Source: JACJWR01 sp964474045 (lineage in GTDB: Bacteria > Actinomycetota > Actinomycetes > S36-B12 > UBA10799). Taken from it: 64,000 nt of DNA. The stretch lies in the NCBI GenBank assembly GCA_964474045.1, contig CAYYRC010000009.1, positions 1 through 64,000 on the forward strand. The letters run 5' to 3'. Positions 26,240 to 34,315 of this stretch are shown here, one piece after another. Below the pieces are notes generated by a model. That model searched no databases and was not told where the DNA came from. It was given only the letters and a program-made list of their open reading frames with translations. How positions within the stretch are numbered: the stretch's first letter is position 1; each line of letters starts with the position of its first letter. The translations under genes were made by a program, and so were the position numbers.

Positions 26240-26941
26240 TCAAGCCGTGTAGTCGGTCCAGGCCCTGCCGTCCCAGTAGCGCTGGCGCGCTGCGCCGCCG
26301 GCGGGGTCCGGGTACCACCCCGCCGGCGGCGCGCGCTCCGGCACCGGGGTGGCGCTCGCCACCGGAGCCGGTCGGCGCCGCCGCACCATCGCCGCGATGA
26401 GCAGGCCCAGGCCCACCAGCGCCACCAGCAGGCCCAGGGCCACGAGCACCAGCCACGGCACGGCGCTCGTCAGGACGGCGGCCAGGCTCGGGCCGATCAC
26501 GACCTCGGTGGCCTCGGATCCTTGAATCCGCACGGTGTAGCGGCCCGCCTCCTCGATGGTGAACCGGGCGACTGACTCGAACACCAGCGCTCCACGGGAG
26601 AGCGTCTCCGTGGGACCCGCGCCACGCACCGTGACGGCCCCCGATGGACCTGAGATCGAGATGGACGCCGGAGCCAACTGCACTGCAGTGCCGTCCGCCC
26701 TCTGATACACCGAGTATTCGCCGGCGTCGAAGTCGAACGTCGCCTCGCTCGGGGCGGCGATCGCGTCGGCCCCGAGCAGCCCGATGATCGACGCCCCCGC
26801 ACTCAGCCCGCCCAGGACCGCCGCGAGGAGCACAAGCAGGCCCCCCGCCAGGGTGGCGACCGCGGCAACGAGCAGCCCGCGACCCCGCCCCGCGGCTTCA
26901 CCCGGTTTCGCCGACGCAGGCGTCGCAGCAGTCTGGGCCAC
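26240..26941 (-). CDS. DUF2510-containing membrane protein
   Basis: A 233-residue protein with an N-terminal transmembrane helix (about 24-45), an extracytoplasmic beta-rich segment (about 60-150), a second helix (about 155-180), a basic stretch (VRRRRP), and a C-terminal DUF2510 motif PAGWYPDPAGGAARQRYWDGRAWTDYTA-like (shown here only in part: WYPDPAG and YWDGRAWT). DUF2510 is a short actinobacterial module often at the edge of membrane proteins. GGAGG lies 8 bases before the GTG at 26941. Function unknown. Divergent from the maleylpyruvate-isomerase-family gene by 87 bases. Confidence 0.75.
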   Translation of the reverse strand: MAQTAATPASAKPGEAAGRGRGLLVAAVATLAGGLLVLLAAVLGGLSAGASIIGLLGADAIAAPSEATFDFDAGEYSVYQRADGTAVQLAPASISISGPSGAVTVRGAGPTETLSRGALVFESVARFTIEEAGRYTVRIQGSEATEVVIGPSLAAVLTSAVPWLVLVALGLLVALVGLGLLIAAMVRRRRPAPVASATPVPERAPPAGWYPDPAGGAARQRYWDGRAWTDYTA

Positions 26942-27028
26942 CCGCCATACCTCCCGCCGCCGGCGCCATCGCCGGACCGACCGCCCGACCGGCGCATCCC
27001 GGTGCGCTGAGCATAGCCTGGGCGGACT

Positions 27029-27673
27029 ATGGAGATCTTCGACGAAATCGCCGCCGAGCGGCGCGTGACTGCCGAGTTCCTGGCGGGCCTGGACGCCGAC
27101 CAGCTGGCGACGCCCAGCCTCTGCGAGGGCTGGACCGTGCACGACGTCGGCGCCCACCTGCTGATGCCGCTGGTCACCCCGATGCCCAAGGTGGTCCTCG
27201 CCATGGTCACCCATGGCCTCAACTGGGACGGCGCCAACCGATCCCTCACCAAGGGCGTCGCCGCGCGCAGCACCGCGGACATCGTCGCCGGCCTGCGGCA
27301 GCACGCCGACAGCCACTTCACGCCGCCGGGGGCGGGACCAGAGGCACCCCTGACCGATCTGCTCATCCACGGCGGCGACATGCGTGTTCCGCTGGGGCTG
27401 ACGCGCGACATCCCCGAGCAGCGTCTGCGCATCGCGCTGGACTACGTCGCCTCTGGCAAGGCGCGCGGGGTGGTCCCGGCGGATCGGGTGTCGGGCCTGC
27501 GCCTCGAGGCCGACGATGTCGCGTGGGCCGGCGGCGATCCCGATGGGAGCGTCGTGTCCGGACCGGGCGAATCCCTGCTGCTGGCCGTCGCCGGGCGCCC
27601 CGCGGCGCTGGCCGAGCTGGCCGGCCCCGGTCTCGCCGAGCTCGCCGCACGCATCTCCCCTGAGCGGGGCTGA
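27029..27673 (+). CDS. Maleylpyruvate isomerase-family (mycothiol-dependent, DinB-like) protein
   Basis: A 214-residue protein of the mycothiol-dependent maleylpyruvate isomerase family, a DinB-like four-helix bundle with a metal site. Family features are the N-terminal TPSLCEGWTVHDVGAHLL and the later DLLIHGGDMRVPLGL; the histidines in these are the likely metal ligands. The C-terminal 60 residues resemble the sterol-carrier-like domain in which GPGESLLLAVAGRPAAL is typical. Mycothiol use supports an actinobacterial host. A TAGCCT hexamer ends 9 bases before the ATG. It is followed after 7 bases by an alpha/beta hydrolase gene, probably in one transcript. Confidence 0.82.
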   Translation: MEIFDEIAAERRVTAEFLAGLDADQLATPSLCEGWTVHDVGAHLLMPLVTPMPKVVLAMVTHGLNWDGANRSLTKGVAARSTADIVAGLRQHADSHFTPPGAGPEAPLTDLLIHGGDMRVPLGLTRDIPEQRLRIALDYVASGKARGVVPADRVSGLRLEADDVAWAGGDPDGSVVSGPGESLLLAVAGRPAALAELAGPGLAELAARISPERG

Positions 27674-27680
27674 CCCCGTC

Positions 27681-28598
27681 ATGAGGTCTTTCCAGGTGGA
27701 GCCCCGCGCCGAGGCGCCCGGCGTGACGCTGACGTGCTACCTGCTCGACGACTCCCGCGAGTTCCAGTCGGGGCGCCGGCGGCCCGCGGTCGTCGTGCTT
27801 CCCGGAGGCAGCTATCTGAGCACCTCGGACCGCGAGGCCGAGCCGGTAGCCCTGCGCTGGGCATCCCTGGGTTACCACTGCTTCGTGCTCCGCTACTCGG
27901 TCGGCTATCCGGGTCCGTTGCTGGACGGCTCGTCGCGCACCGGTGCGCCCAACCCCGGAGCCGTGTTTCCCGGCCCGCTGGTGGACCTGGCGGCTGCGCT
28001 GGCGACCATCAGGAGCCACTCCGTGGAGTGGCTGGTGGACACCGAGCGCCTGGTGCTCTGCGGGTTCTCCGCCGGCGGCCACCTGGCCGCGATGCTCGGC
28101 ACGACCTGGCACGACCCAGCTACCGCCGTCCTCACCGGCGTGCCCACGGCTGACCTGCGAGTCGCCGCCCTCGTTCTGGGCTACCCGGTCACCGACTACG
28201 AGGACTGCCGGGCAGCGGTCGAGGCCTCCGGCGACGAGGTCCGCCGCAGCCACTGGCGGGAGGGGAACATGGCCCTCTTCGGGGTCGGCGAACCGGACCC
28301 GGAGACGCTCGTGCGGCTGAGCCCCTCCCGGCTGGTGACCTCCGCCATGCCGCCGGCGTTCCTCTGGCACACGGCGGCAGACGCCCTGGTGCCGGTGTCA
28401 CAGTCGCTGCTGATGTCGCTCGCGCTTGCCCGGGCCGGCGTGGCACAGGAACTGCATGTGTTCAGCGACGGACCGCACGGCCTTGCCCTGGCAGATGCAG
28501 TGACCGCCGGCCGGGCCGAGCAGATCGAGCCGCGGGCGGCGCAATGGCTCACGCTGGCGGCTGGCTGGCTCGCCCGGGTCCTCGCCGACGTCAGCTGA
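27681..28598 (+). CDS. Alpha/beta-hydrolase, esterase/acetylesterase (BD-FAE-like)
   Basis: A 305-residue hydrolase. The oxyanion strand VVVLPGGSYLSTSDRE, nucleophile elbow CGFSAGGHLA (Ser130), acid in HTAADALVPV and histidine in SDGPHGLAL form a complete triad. This order matches the acetylxylan-esterase/BD-FAE group, which removes acetyl or feruloyl groups from sugars. No signal peptide, so it is likely cytoplasmic. Starts 7 bases after the preceding stop. Its 3' end overlaps the convergent peptidyl-prolyl isomerase gene by 8 bases. Confidence 0.83.
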   Translation: MRSFQVEPRAEAPGVTLTCYLLDDSREFQSGRRRPAVVVLPGGSYLSTSDREAEPVALRWASLGYHCFVLRYSVGYPGPLLDGSSRTGAPNPGAVFPGPLVDLAAALATIRSHSVEWLVDTERLVLCGFSAGGHLAAMLGTTWHDPATAVLTGVPTADLRVAALVLGYPVTDYEDCRAAVEASGDEVRRSHWREGNMALFGVGEPDPETLVRLSPSRLVTSAMPPAFLWHTAADALVPVSQSLLMSLALARAGVAQELHVFSDGPHGLALADAVTAGRAEQIEPRAAQWLTLAAGWLARVLADVS

Positions 28599-29277
28599 CG
28601 GTGGCGGTCTCGATGGTGATGGGGAGGGCGGGCGGGCCGTCCATGGCGCCACCCTGGACGCCGGCGGCGGCGACCTTGTCGACGACGTCCATGCCCGACG
28701 TCACCTTCCCCCACACGGTGTAGTCCGGCGGGAGGGTGGTGTCCTTGTAGACGATGAAGAACTGCGAGCCGTTGGTGTCAGGCCCGGAGTTGGCCATCGC
28801 GACGGTGCCTGCCGGGTAGTTGTTGGCCCCGTTGGCGGGCAGGTTCTCGTCCGGGATCTCGTAGCCCGGCCCACCGGTGCCGTTGCCCTTGGGATCGCCG
28901 CACTGGAGCACGAAGATCCCCTGCGTGGTGAGCCGGTGGCAGTTGGTGCCGTTGAAGAAACCCTTGCCCGCCAGATAGGCCATCGACGCGTCTGTGACGG
29001 GGGCCTTGGGGTCCATGGCGATGGTGATGTCGCCCTGGTTGGTGGTGAGCTTCAGCGAGGCGCCGTCGGCCACAGGCGGGAACGATGGCAGCGCCGAGGC
29101 CGATGCGCTCACGCTGGCCTCCCGCGGCGACGCGGTGGCCTTAGAGCTCGCACTCCCAGCAGCGGTTCCCCCGCCCGAGCCGCAACCGGCCAGCACCAGC
29201 CCGACCGCCACTGCGACAACTGCGGAAACTGCGGGGGACGCCACCGCCCCAGACTGCCGCCCTGGGCGTGCAAGCAT
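28591..29277 (-). CDS. Cyclophilin-type peptidyl-prolyl isomerase lipoprotein
   Basis: A 228-residue secreted lipoprotein. A signal peptide with lipobox VLAGC (about residue 32) is followed by a Gly/Ser/Ala linker and a cyclophilin domain from about residue 75. Family motifs are FFNGTNCHRL, GDPKGNGTGGPGYEIPDE, VAMANSGPDTNGSQFFI and YTVWGKVTSGMDVVDKV. The catalytic Arg in the FHR motif is present as HR. It should catalyse proline cis-trans isomerisation of exported proteins on the outer face of the membrane. GGAG lies 7 bases before the ATG. Confidence 0.9.
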   Translation of the reverse strand: MLARPGRQSGAVASPAVSAVVAVAVGLVLAGCGSGGGTAAGSASSKATASPREASVSASASALPSFPPVADGASLKLTTNQGDITIAMDPKAPVTDASMAYLAGKGFFNGTNCHRLTTQGIFVLQCGDPKGNGTGGPGYEIPDENLPANGANNYPAGTVAMANSGPDTNGSQFFIVYKDTTLPPDYTVWGKVTSGMDVVDKVAAAGVQGGAMDGPPALPITIETATVS

Positions 29278-29370
29278 GTGCCAACTCCGTTCGATGTGCC
29301 AGTGGAATGACCGACGCTACCCGCAACGTGCGCCGCGGCCCGTGCGACCCGCCGACGCCCCGCGAGCGCA

Positions 29371-29376
29371 TACCAT
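29371..29376 (+). promoter_or_regulatory. -10 hexamer of a likely leaderless promoter
   Basis: TACCAT ends 6 bases before the GTG at 29383. Confidence 0.45.
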
Positions 29377-29382
29377 GGTCCG

Positions 29383-29976
29383 GTGGAGAGCTCGGCGCTA
29401 TTGCTCACCGGGATCGGCCTCGCCTCGGCCGCGGGGCTCAACGCCTATATCCCGCTGCTGATAGCCGGCCTGCTGGCGCACTTCGAGGTCTTCACGCTGG
29501 CCCCGCCCTATGACGTGCTGGCCTCCACCCCTGCCCTCGTCATCCTCGCCGTCCTGCTGGCGGTCGAAGTCCTCGCCGACAAGATCCCGGCGGTCGACTC
29601 GATCAACGACGTCGTGCAGACGCTCATGCGGCCAGCTTCCGGCGCGGTGCTGTTCGCGGCCGCCTTCGGGGCGGACAGCACTTGGACCCAGGCGGCTGCC
29701 CTGATAGCCGGGATGGTGACCGCAGGCACCGTCCACGGCGCGAAGGCCGCGGCCCGACCCGTCGTCAACGTCAGCACCGGCGGCGTCGGGGCCCCTGTCG
29801 TCAGCACGGTTGAGGACATCACGTCGGTGGTCCTGACGCTGGCGGCGATCTTCGTGCCGGTGCTCGTGCTCGTGCTGCTCGCGGCGATGGCCTGGCTGGG
29901 CTGGCGCCTGCGCCGGCGCTGGCGGGAGCGCAGGGCTCAGCGGCAACCAGAGCCTCAGCCCCAGATTCAGCCCTGA
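29383..29976 (+). CDS. DUF4126-family membrane protein
   Basis: A 197-residue protein with about five hydrophobic helices. The N-terminus (LLTGIGLASAAGLNAYIPLLIAGL-like; key part GLNAYIPLL), the segment VEVLADKIPAVDSINDVVQT and TVHGAKAAARPVVN are the conserved features of DUF4126. The C-terminal tail is strongly basic then Gln/Pro-rich. Function is unknown. Starts at GTG 29383 with a leaderless-type -10 box; the nearby ATG at 29375 is out of frame. Confidence 0.78.
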   Translation: MESSALLLTGIGLASAAGLNAYIPLLIAGLLAHFEVFTLAPPYDVLASTPALVILAVLLAVEVLADKIPAVDSINDVVQTLMRPASGAVLFAAAFGADSTWTQAAALIAGMVTAGTVHGAKAAARPVVNVSTGGVGAPVVSTVEDITSVVLTLAAIFVPVLVLVLLAAMAWLGWRLRRRWRERRAQRQPEPQPQIQP

Positions 29977-29994
29977 CTTCGGCCCAGCACCGCC

Positions 29995-30492
29995 CTACCC
30001 ACAGGTCAGCGTCTTCGCGCGCGGGCGCTCGCTGACGGTGAGGACGCAGGAGCCGTCGTCGGCGTAGAGGCTCAGCGACGTCCCACCCGCAGTGTCCTGC
30101 AACTGCAGCGACACCCCGGCCTGGGAGGCCATCTGGGTGAACTCGGGGACGATCGCCCTGGCGGCCAGCTGGTCGCCCATGCCGGTCGGGGCGGCGCAGT
30201 CGACCGAGCGGTAGACGTACTCCCCGACCGCAACCAGGCCCAGATCCCCGGAGTGGACCTGGGATGCGGCCGAGACGCAGCCGGCCTCGTCCGCCCGAGG
30301 CGACGTGGAGGCTGCGGCGGCAGACGCCTTCGGGCTGGAGGCCCGCGCGACTGCAGGCGCCGAAGCGCTGGGCGAGGCATCGGTCGGGGCTGCTGCGCGG
30401 AGCATGCTGCAGCCACTGACGAGCAGCACCGCTGCCGCCGCCGCGACGGCAGCCGACGAGGGTGGACCCCAACCAGCCATGAACCTCCTCAC
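29995..30492 (-). CDS. Small secreted lipoprotein, unknown function
   Basis: A 165-residue protein not recognised as a known family. An N-terminal signal ends in lipobox LLVSGC (about residue 27), followed by an Ala/Ser/Pro linker to about residue 68 and a C-terminal domain of about 95 residues with cysteines in DEAGCVS, SVDCAAP, DGSCVLT and LTCG, which could form two disulphides. Start is GTG 30492, which provides the positive RR n-region; the ATG at 30480 directly follows AGGAGG but would leave no positive charge. It is divergent from the next lipoprotein gene across 77 bases. Confidence 0.65.
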   Translation of the reverse strand: MRRFMAGWGPPSSAAVAAAAAVLLVSGCSMLRAAAPTDASPSASAPAVARASSPKASAAAASTSPRADEAGCVSAASQVHSGDLGLVAVGEYVYRSVDCAAPTGMGDQLAARAIVPEFTQMASQAGVSLQLQDTAGGTSLSLYADDGSCVLTVSERPRAKTLTCG

Positions 30493-30557
30493 CGGCCACC
30501 ACGATAGGGGCGCGGGCCGGCGGTGGCGCGCCTGCTCAGCGTCGCCGACCGATCGCC

Positions 30558-30563
30558 TAGGGT
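30558..30563 (+). promoter_or_regulatory. -10 hexamer of a likely leaderless promoter
   Basis: TAGGGT ends 6 bases before the ATG at 30570. Confidence 0.5.
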
Positions 30564-30569
30564 GTCGTC

Positions 30570-31154
30570 ATGCGATCATCCACGACCGCCAGGGGCGCCA
30601 CAGCCGTGGCCCTGCTGCTCGGCGGCGCGATGCTCATGGGTGCCTGCGGGGGGTCAGCGTCCGACGGGTCCACCGCATCGGGCTCCGCATCTGCCTCAGC
30701 CTCGGCCAGCGCGTCCAACCCCTATGGCTCCGCCCCGGCGGTGGATCCCCCTGGTCCCGATGACGCCGTCCTGACGATCCAGGGGGCGGACGGCAAGCAG
30801 GTCCAGCTGACGTATGCCCAGCTGCAGGCCATGGACTCGCAGACGATCACGATCGAGGAGCCCTTCGTCAAGAAGCAGGAGACGTTCACCGGCGTGCCCA
30901 TGTCGGCGCTGCTGGCGCTGGCGGCCATCCCGAGCACCGCCACGGTCAACACGGTGGCGCTCAACGACTATGCCTACGCCGCCCCCGCCTCGCAGTTCAC
31001 CGATGCGCAGGCCCTTGTCGCCTACAAGGTGGACGGCAAGGACATCCCGCTGACCGAGGGCGGCCCGGTCCGCATCGTGTTCCCGACCGGCACCGCGCAG
31101 TTCGGCAACCTCGATGCCTGGAACTGGAGCCTCGAGACAATCCAGCAGCAGTAA
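30570..31154 (+). CDS. Lipoprotein with truncated molybdopterin-oxidoreductase-like domain
   Basis: A 194-residue lipoprotein: signal peptide with lipobox MGAC (Cys near residue 26), a Ser/Ala linker to about residue 50, then about 130 residues resembling the small oxidoreductase-molybdopterin-binding domain of the sulfite-oxidase fold (LTYAQLQAMDSQTITIEEPF, ETFTGVPMSALLALAAI, YKVDGKDIPLTEGGPVRIVFP). The mature domain has no cysteine, so the Mo ligand of true sulfite oxidases is missing and cofactor binding is doubtful. A binding or structural role is more likely. It precedes the GGDEF-EAL gene by 24 bases and may be co-transcribed with it. Confidence 0.65.
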   Translation: MRSSTTARGATAVALLLGGAMLMGACGGSASDGSTASGSASASASASASNPYGSAPAVDPPGPDDAVLTIQGADGKQVQLTYAQLQAMDSQTITIEEPFVKKQETFTGVPMSALLALAAIPSTATVNTVALNDYAYAAPASQFTDAQALVAYKVDGKDIPLTEGGPVRIVFPTGTAQFGNLDAWNWSLETIQQQ

Positions 31155-31178
31155 CCCCATGGCCGGCCCAAGCGACTC

Positions 31179-33590
31179 ATGAGCGCAAACCGCAGCCGGG
31201 GCAGCCTCGGGTGGAGGGTTGCCATCTCGGCCCTCGCAGTGGTCCTCGTCGTGCTGACGGCGCTCCTGCTGGAATCTTCGATCACGGCGACCCGGCAAGC
31301 CTCGCAGCAGGCCCAGTTCGCGTTGTCGACCGAGTCCGCGGCCGCCGACCTCGTGTTCACCCAGCGCGAGGTGGACAACCTCCTGATCACGGCCAACGAG
31401 TATCTGGCCGGAACGTCGACGCGGCGCGATGTGCAGGTGGCCCGGGCGCTGCTCGAGCGACGGCTGGCCGTCGCCAGCGACCAGGGCGACAACCCGGCGA
31501 AGTCCGATGTCGGCCTGCGCACCGCCCTGAGCCAGTTCGACGCGCAGCTGCAGGAGATGCCCAGCGGCACCCTCGAGGCCTCGGATCGCGACCAATGGGC
31601 ACTGTTGATCGAGCCACCCCTGATCGCGCTGAACACCCGCGGAAAGCAGCTCTTCACCGAGTACGAGCGCAGCGCCTCGCAGCGCTCCAAGGAGCTCGCC
31701 GAGCGCCGCGCCGAGGAACAGTTGGAGCTCACGCTGCTCACCATCGCCACCGTCGTCACGGCGCTGGCGCTCATCGCGACCATCGCCACGCTGACGGTGC
31801 GCAACCAACGCCGGGCCAAGCGTCGCCTCGCCGCCGAGGAGTCCCGGCTCAACACCGCGCGCGCCCAGCTCGGCCGAACCGCCCTGGTCCTGGAGGAGCA
31901 GTCCCGCGTGCTGGACTCGATCGCCACCGGCGCCGAGGTGCAGGCGATCGTGCCCGTGGTGGCGAGACTGGCCGCCCTCACGACGGACGATGCGGTCGGC
32001 CAGGTCCGGTGCGGGTCGATCGTGCTCGCCGTCTTCCCCGAGGACGCCCCACCCGGTGCCAGCGAGGTGCCCCGTTGGTCGCGCACGCTCGACGGGCTCT
32101 GCGGCGAGGCGCCCGCCGAGACCGGCGTGATCGAGGTCTACGCCCGGCAGCCGCTGTCCGACCAGGGTGTCGAGGAGGCCGAGTCGTGCGCCGACTTGCT
32201 GCGCATCGCGATCGAGCGCGACCGCAGCTCGGCGGCACTGGTGCAACAGGCCCGCCACGACTCCCTGACCGGCCTGCCCAACCGCGCGACCCTCATGGCA
32301 GAGCTGGAGTCCGCCGTGACCGAGCGCCGGCGGATCAGCCCGCGCGACAGGGACACCGAGCGACTCAGCCTGCTGTTCGTCGACCTCGACCGCTTCAAAG
32401 ACGTCAACGACACCCTGGGCCACGAGGCCGGGGACCGGCTGCTGATAGAGGTGGTCGCGCGGCTCCAGGGCGCCGTGCGGCAGAACGACCGGGTGTACCG
32501 ACTGGCCGGGGACGAGTTCGTCGTGCTGTGCCCGGACCTGCCTGACGACGCCGCGGCCGAACAGCTGGCGCAACGCCTGCTGGTGTCGCTTGCGGAACCG
32601 TTCACCATCAGCAACACCCCGGTATGGGTGGAGGCGAGCATCGGCATCTCGCAGCTGCGGCCGGACAGCAGCGCCGACGAGCTGCTGCGCGAGGCCGATC
32701 TGGCCATGTACCGGGCCAAGCAGGATGGACGCGGGCGCTGGCACGCCTTCGACGACGAGCTGGCGACCGCCGCCCACAGCCGGCTGCACCTGAGCAAGGC
32801 GTTGCGCAAAGCGGTGGACCAGGAGGAGCTCCGCCTGCTCTATCAACCCGTCGTGGACATGGCCGACGGCAGGATCGAGGGATTCGAGGCGCTCATCCGG
32901 TGGGATCGCCCGCAGCACGGGCTGATCGGCCCGGAGCACTTCCTGGAGATGGCGGAGGAGACCCGCGACATCCTGGGTATCGGCCGCTGGGTGGTCGCCG
33001 AGGCGGCGCGGACCCTCGCCCAGTGGCGGGCCGCCGGGCTCCGCGACGACATCAGCATGGCGGTGAACGTCACCGCCCAGCAGCTGCGCGACCCGATGTT
33101 CATCCACGACATCATCGCCACCATCGCCCGCGAGGGCATCCCCTCGCGCTGCTTGTCGCTCGAGCTCACCGAGCACAGCCTGATCGACGTGCCCCTCGTA
33201 GCCGAGTCGCTGGGCAGGGCGCGGGCCGCGGGGATCCGGCTGGCACTGGACGACTTCGGCACCGGCTACTCGTCCCTCACGCAACTCGAGGGCTTGCCAG
33301 TCGACGTCGTCAAGGTGGACCGGCAGTTCGTCGTGCGGCTGGCCGACGGGGGGCACCGACACGAGGTCTTCCTCAGCGCACTGGTGGAGCTCGTGTCGGC
33401 GCTGGACCTGGAGCTCATCGTCGAGGGGGTCGAGACCGAGTCGGAGCGGGATGCGCTGATCGCAGCTGGGTTCCAGATCGGCCAGGGGTACTTGTTCGGC
33501 CGTCCGACCACCCCCGCGGCGGCCCTCGCCCTCGCCCTGGCCGACAGCGGCGTCGGCGGTGCCCAGCCTGGACTCCGAGTGGACCAATGA
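31179..33590 (+). CDS. Membrane-bound GGDEF-EAL cyclic-di-GMP protein
   Basis: An 803-residue sensor. Two transmembrane helices (about 11-32 and 182-205) enclose an extracytoplasmic helical segment, then a coiled linker and a short GAF-like region (about 230-350). The GGDEF domain (about 355-525) has A443-GDEF in place of GGDEF. The EAL domain (about 540-790) has E570-A-L, NVTAQQL, LTEHSLID, DDFGTGYSSL, VKVDRQFV and EGVETESE, i.e. all metal and catalytic residues for c-di-GMP hydrolysis. Phosphodiesterase activity is therefore likely; cyclase activity is possible but uncertain. The preceding lipoprotein gene may encode a partner. Confidence 0.92.
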   Translation: MSANRSRGSLGWRVAISALAVVLVVLTALLLESSITATRQASQQAQFALSTESAAADLVFTQREVDNLLITANEYLAGTSTRRDVQVARALLERRLAVASDQGDNPAKSDVGLRTALSQFDAQLQEMPSGTLEASDRDQWALLIEPPLIALNTRGKQLFTEYERSASQRSKELAERRAEEQLELTLLTIATVVTALALIATIATLTVRNQRRAKRRLAAEESRLNTARAQLGRTALVLEEQSRVLDSIATGAEVQAIVPVVARLAALTTDDAVGQVRCGSIVLAVFPEDAPPGASEVPRWSRTLDGLCGEAPAETGVIEVYARQPLSDQGVEEAESCADLLRIAIERDRSSAALVQQARHDSLTGLPNRATLMAELESAVTERRRISPRDRDTERLSLLFVDLDRFKDVNDTLGHEAGDRLLIEVVARLQGAVRQNDRVYRLAGDEFVVLCPDLPDDAAAEQLAQRLLVSLAEPFTISNTPVWVEASIGISQLRPDSSADELLREADLAMYRAKQDGRGRWHAFDDELATAAHSRLHLSKALRKAVDQEELRLLYQPVVDMADGRIEGFEALIRWDRPQHGLIGPEHFLEMAEETRDILGIGRWVVAEAARTLAQWRAAGLRDDISMAVNVTAQQLRDPMFIHDIIATIAREGIPSRCLSLELTEHSLIDVPLVAESLGRARAAGIRLALDDFGTGYSSLTQLEGLPVDVVKVDRQFVVRLADGGHRHEVFLSALVELVSALDLELIVEGVETESERDALIAAGFQIGQGYLFGRPTTPAAALALALADSGVGGAQPGLRVDQ

Positions 33591-33616
33591 CTCTGCACGG
33601 CAGGTCGATGCAGCCC

Positions 33617-33622
33617 TAGCCT
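33617..33622 (+). promoter_or_regulatory. -10 hexamer of a likely leaderless promoter
   Basis: TAGCCT ends 6 bases before the ATG at 33629. Confidence 0.5.
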
Positions 33623-33628
33623 GAGGAC

Positions 33629-34315
33629 ATGGAACCAAACGCCGCAGGGCCGCCGCCGGGATACTCGGTCAGTCCGCCGCCGGGCGGAGCCCCGCCCAGC
33701 GGCCCACCAGCGCGCGCCGAGTGGTCGGGACTGGGCGTCAGCCTCGGCGGCCGGGTGCTCCTGCGCGACTTCACCGCCAGCGCGTTCGACGGCCAGGTCG
33801 TCGGCGTCGTGGGGCCAGCCGGCACCGACCTCGACGCCGTGCTGTTGGCGCTGGCAGGCCGGTTCGGCCCCGTGACCGGCTCGGTGGTCATCCAGGGGTC
33901 GCCCGAGTCCGTCAGCCTCGGCGGCGTGCCGGAGGAGGAACACCTGGACCCGCTCCTCACCGTCCACGAGACGCTGGCCGAGGTCAGCCGACCCAGCGCA
34001 GACGGCTCCACCCGACAGTCAGCCGACTGGTCGCTCATGGCCACCGGCCTCACCTCCCGCGTGGATGCCCGCATCCGAGACCTCAACGTCGAGGAGAGGT
34101 TCCGCCTGGGCATCGCGATGGGGGCGGCGTCGGGAGCGTCGTTGATCGTGACCGACCTGTCGAGGGTGGCCGGACACCAGGCCAGCGACGAACTGTGGAC
34201 CCTCCTGCGCCAGCTCGCCGCCAGCGGCCGGGTGGTCGTCGTGGCCGCCCCTGACCGCCACGAGTTCATGAACCTCGTCATACCCGTCCCGGCTTCCCTG
34301 GAGGCAGCGCGATGA
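33629..34315 (+). CDS. ABC-ATPase-like protein with degenerate catalytic motifs
   Basis: A 228-residue protein with the length and order of an ABC nucleotide-binding domain after a Pro-rich N-terminus of about 30 residues. The Walker A position (62-69) reads GPAGTDLD instead of GPxGxGKS/T, so the nucleotide-binding Lys is Leu. The signature region reads LNVEERFRLGIA instead of LSGGxxxRxxIA. Walker B is LIVTDLSR, keeping Asp but lacking the catalytic Glu, and the H-loop His is absent. ATP hydrolysis is therefore unlikely. The stop overlaps the ATG of the YhgE/Pip gene (ATGA), so the products are made together and probably form a complex. Confidence 0.72.
   Translation: MEPNAAGPPPGYSVSPPPGGAPPSGPPARAEWSGLGVSLGGRVLLRDFTASAFDGQVVGVVGPAGTDLDAVLLALAGRFGPVTGSVVIQGSPESVSLGGVPEEEHLDPLLTVHETLAEVSRPSADGSTRQSADWSLMATGLTSRVDARIRDLNVEERFRLGIAMGAASGASLIVTDLSRVAGHQASDELWTLLRQLAASGRVVVVAAPDRHEFMNLVIPVPASLEAAR

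Noticed and set aside
30696..33638. A 980-codon minus-strand open frame
   Set aside because: Antisense to the GGDEF-EAL gene, whose motifs are certain. No recognisable domain or ribosome-binding site.
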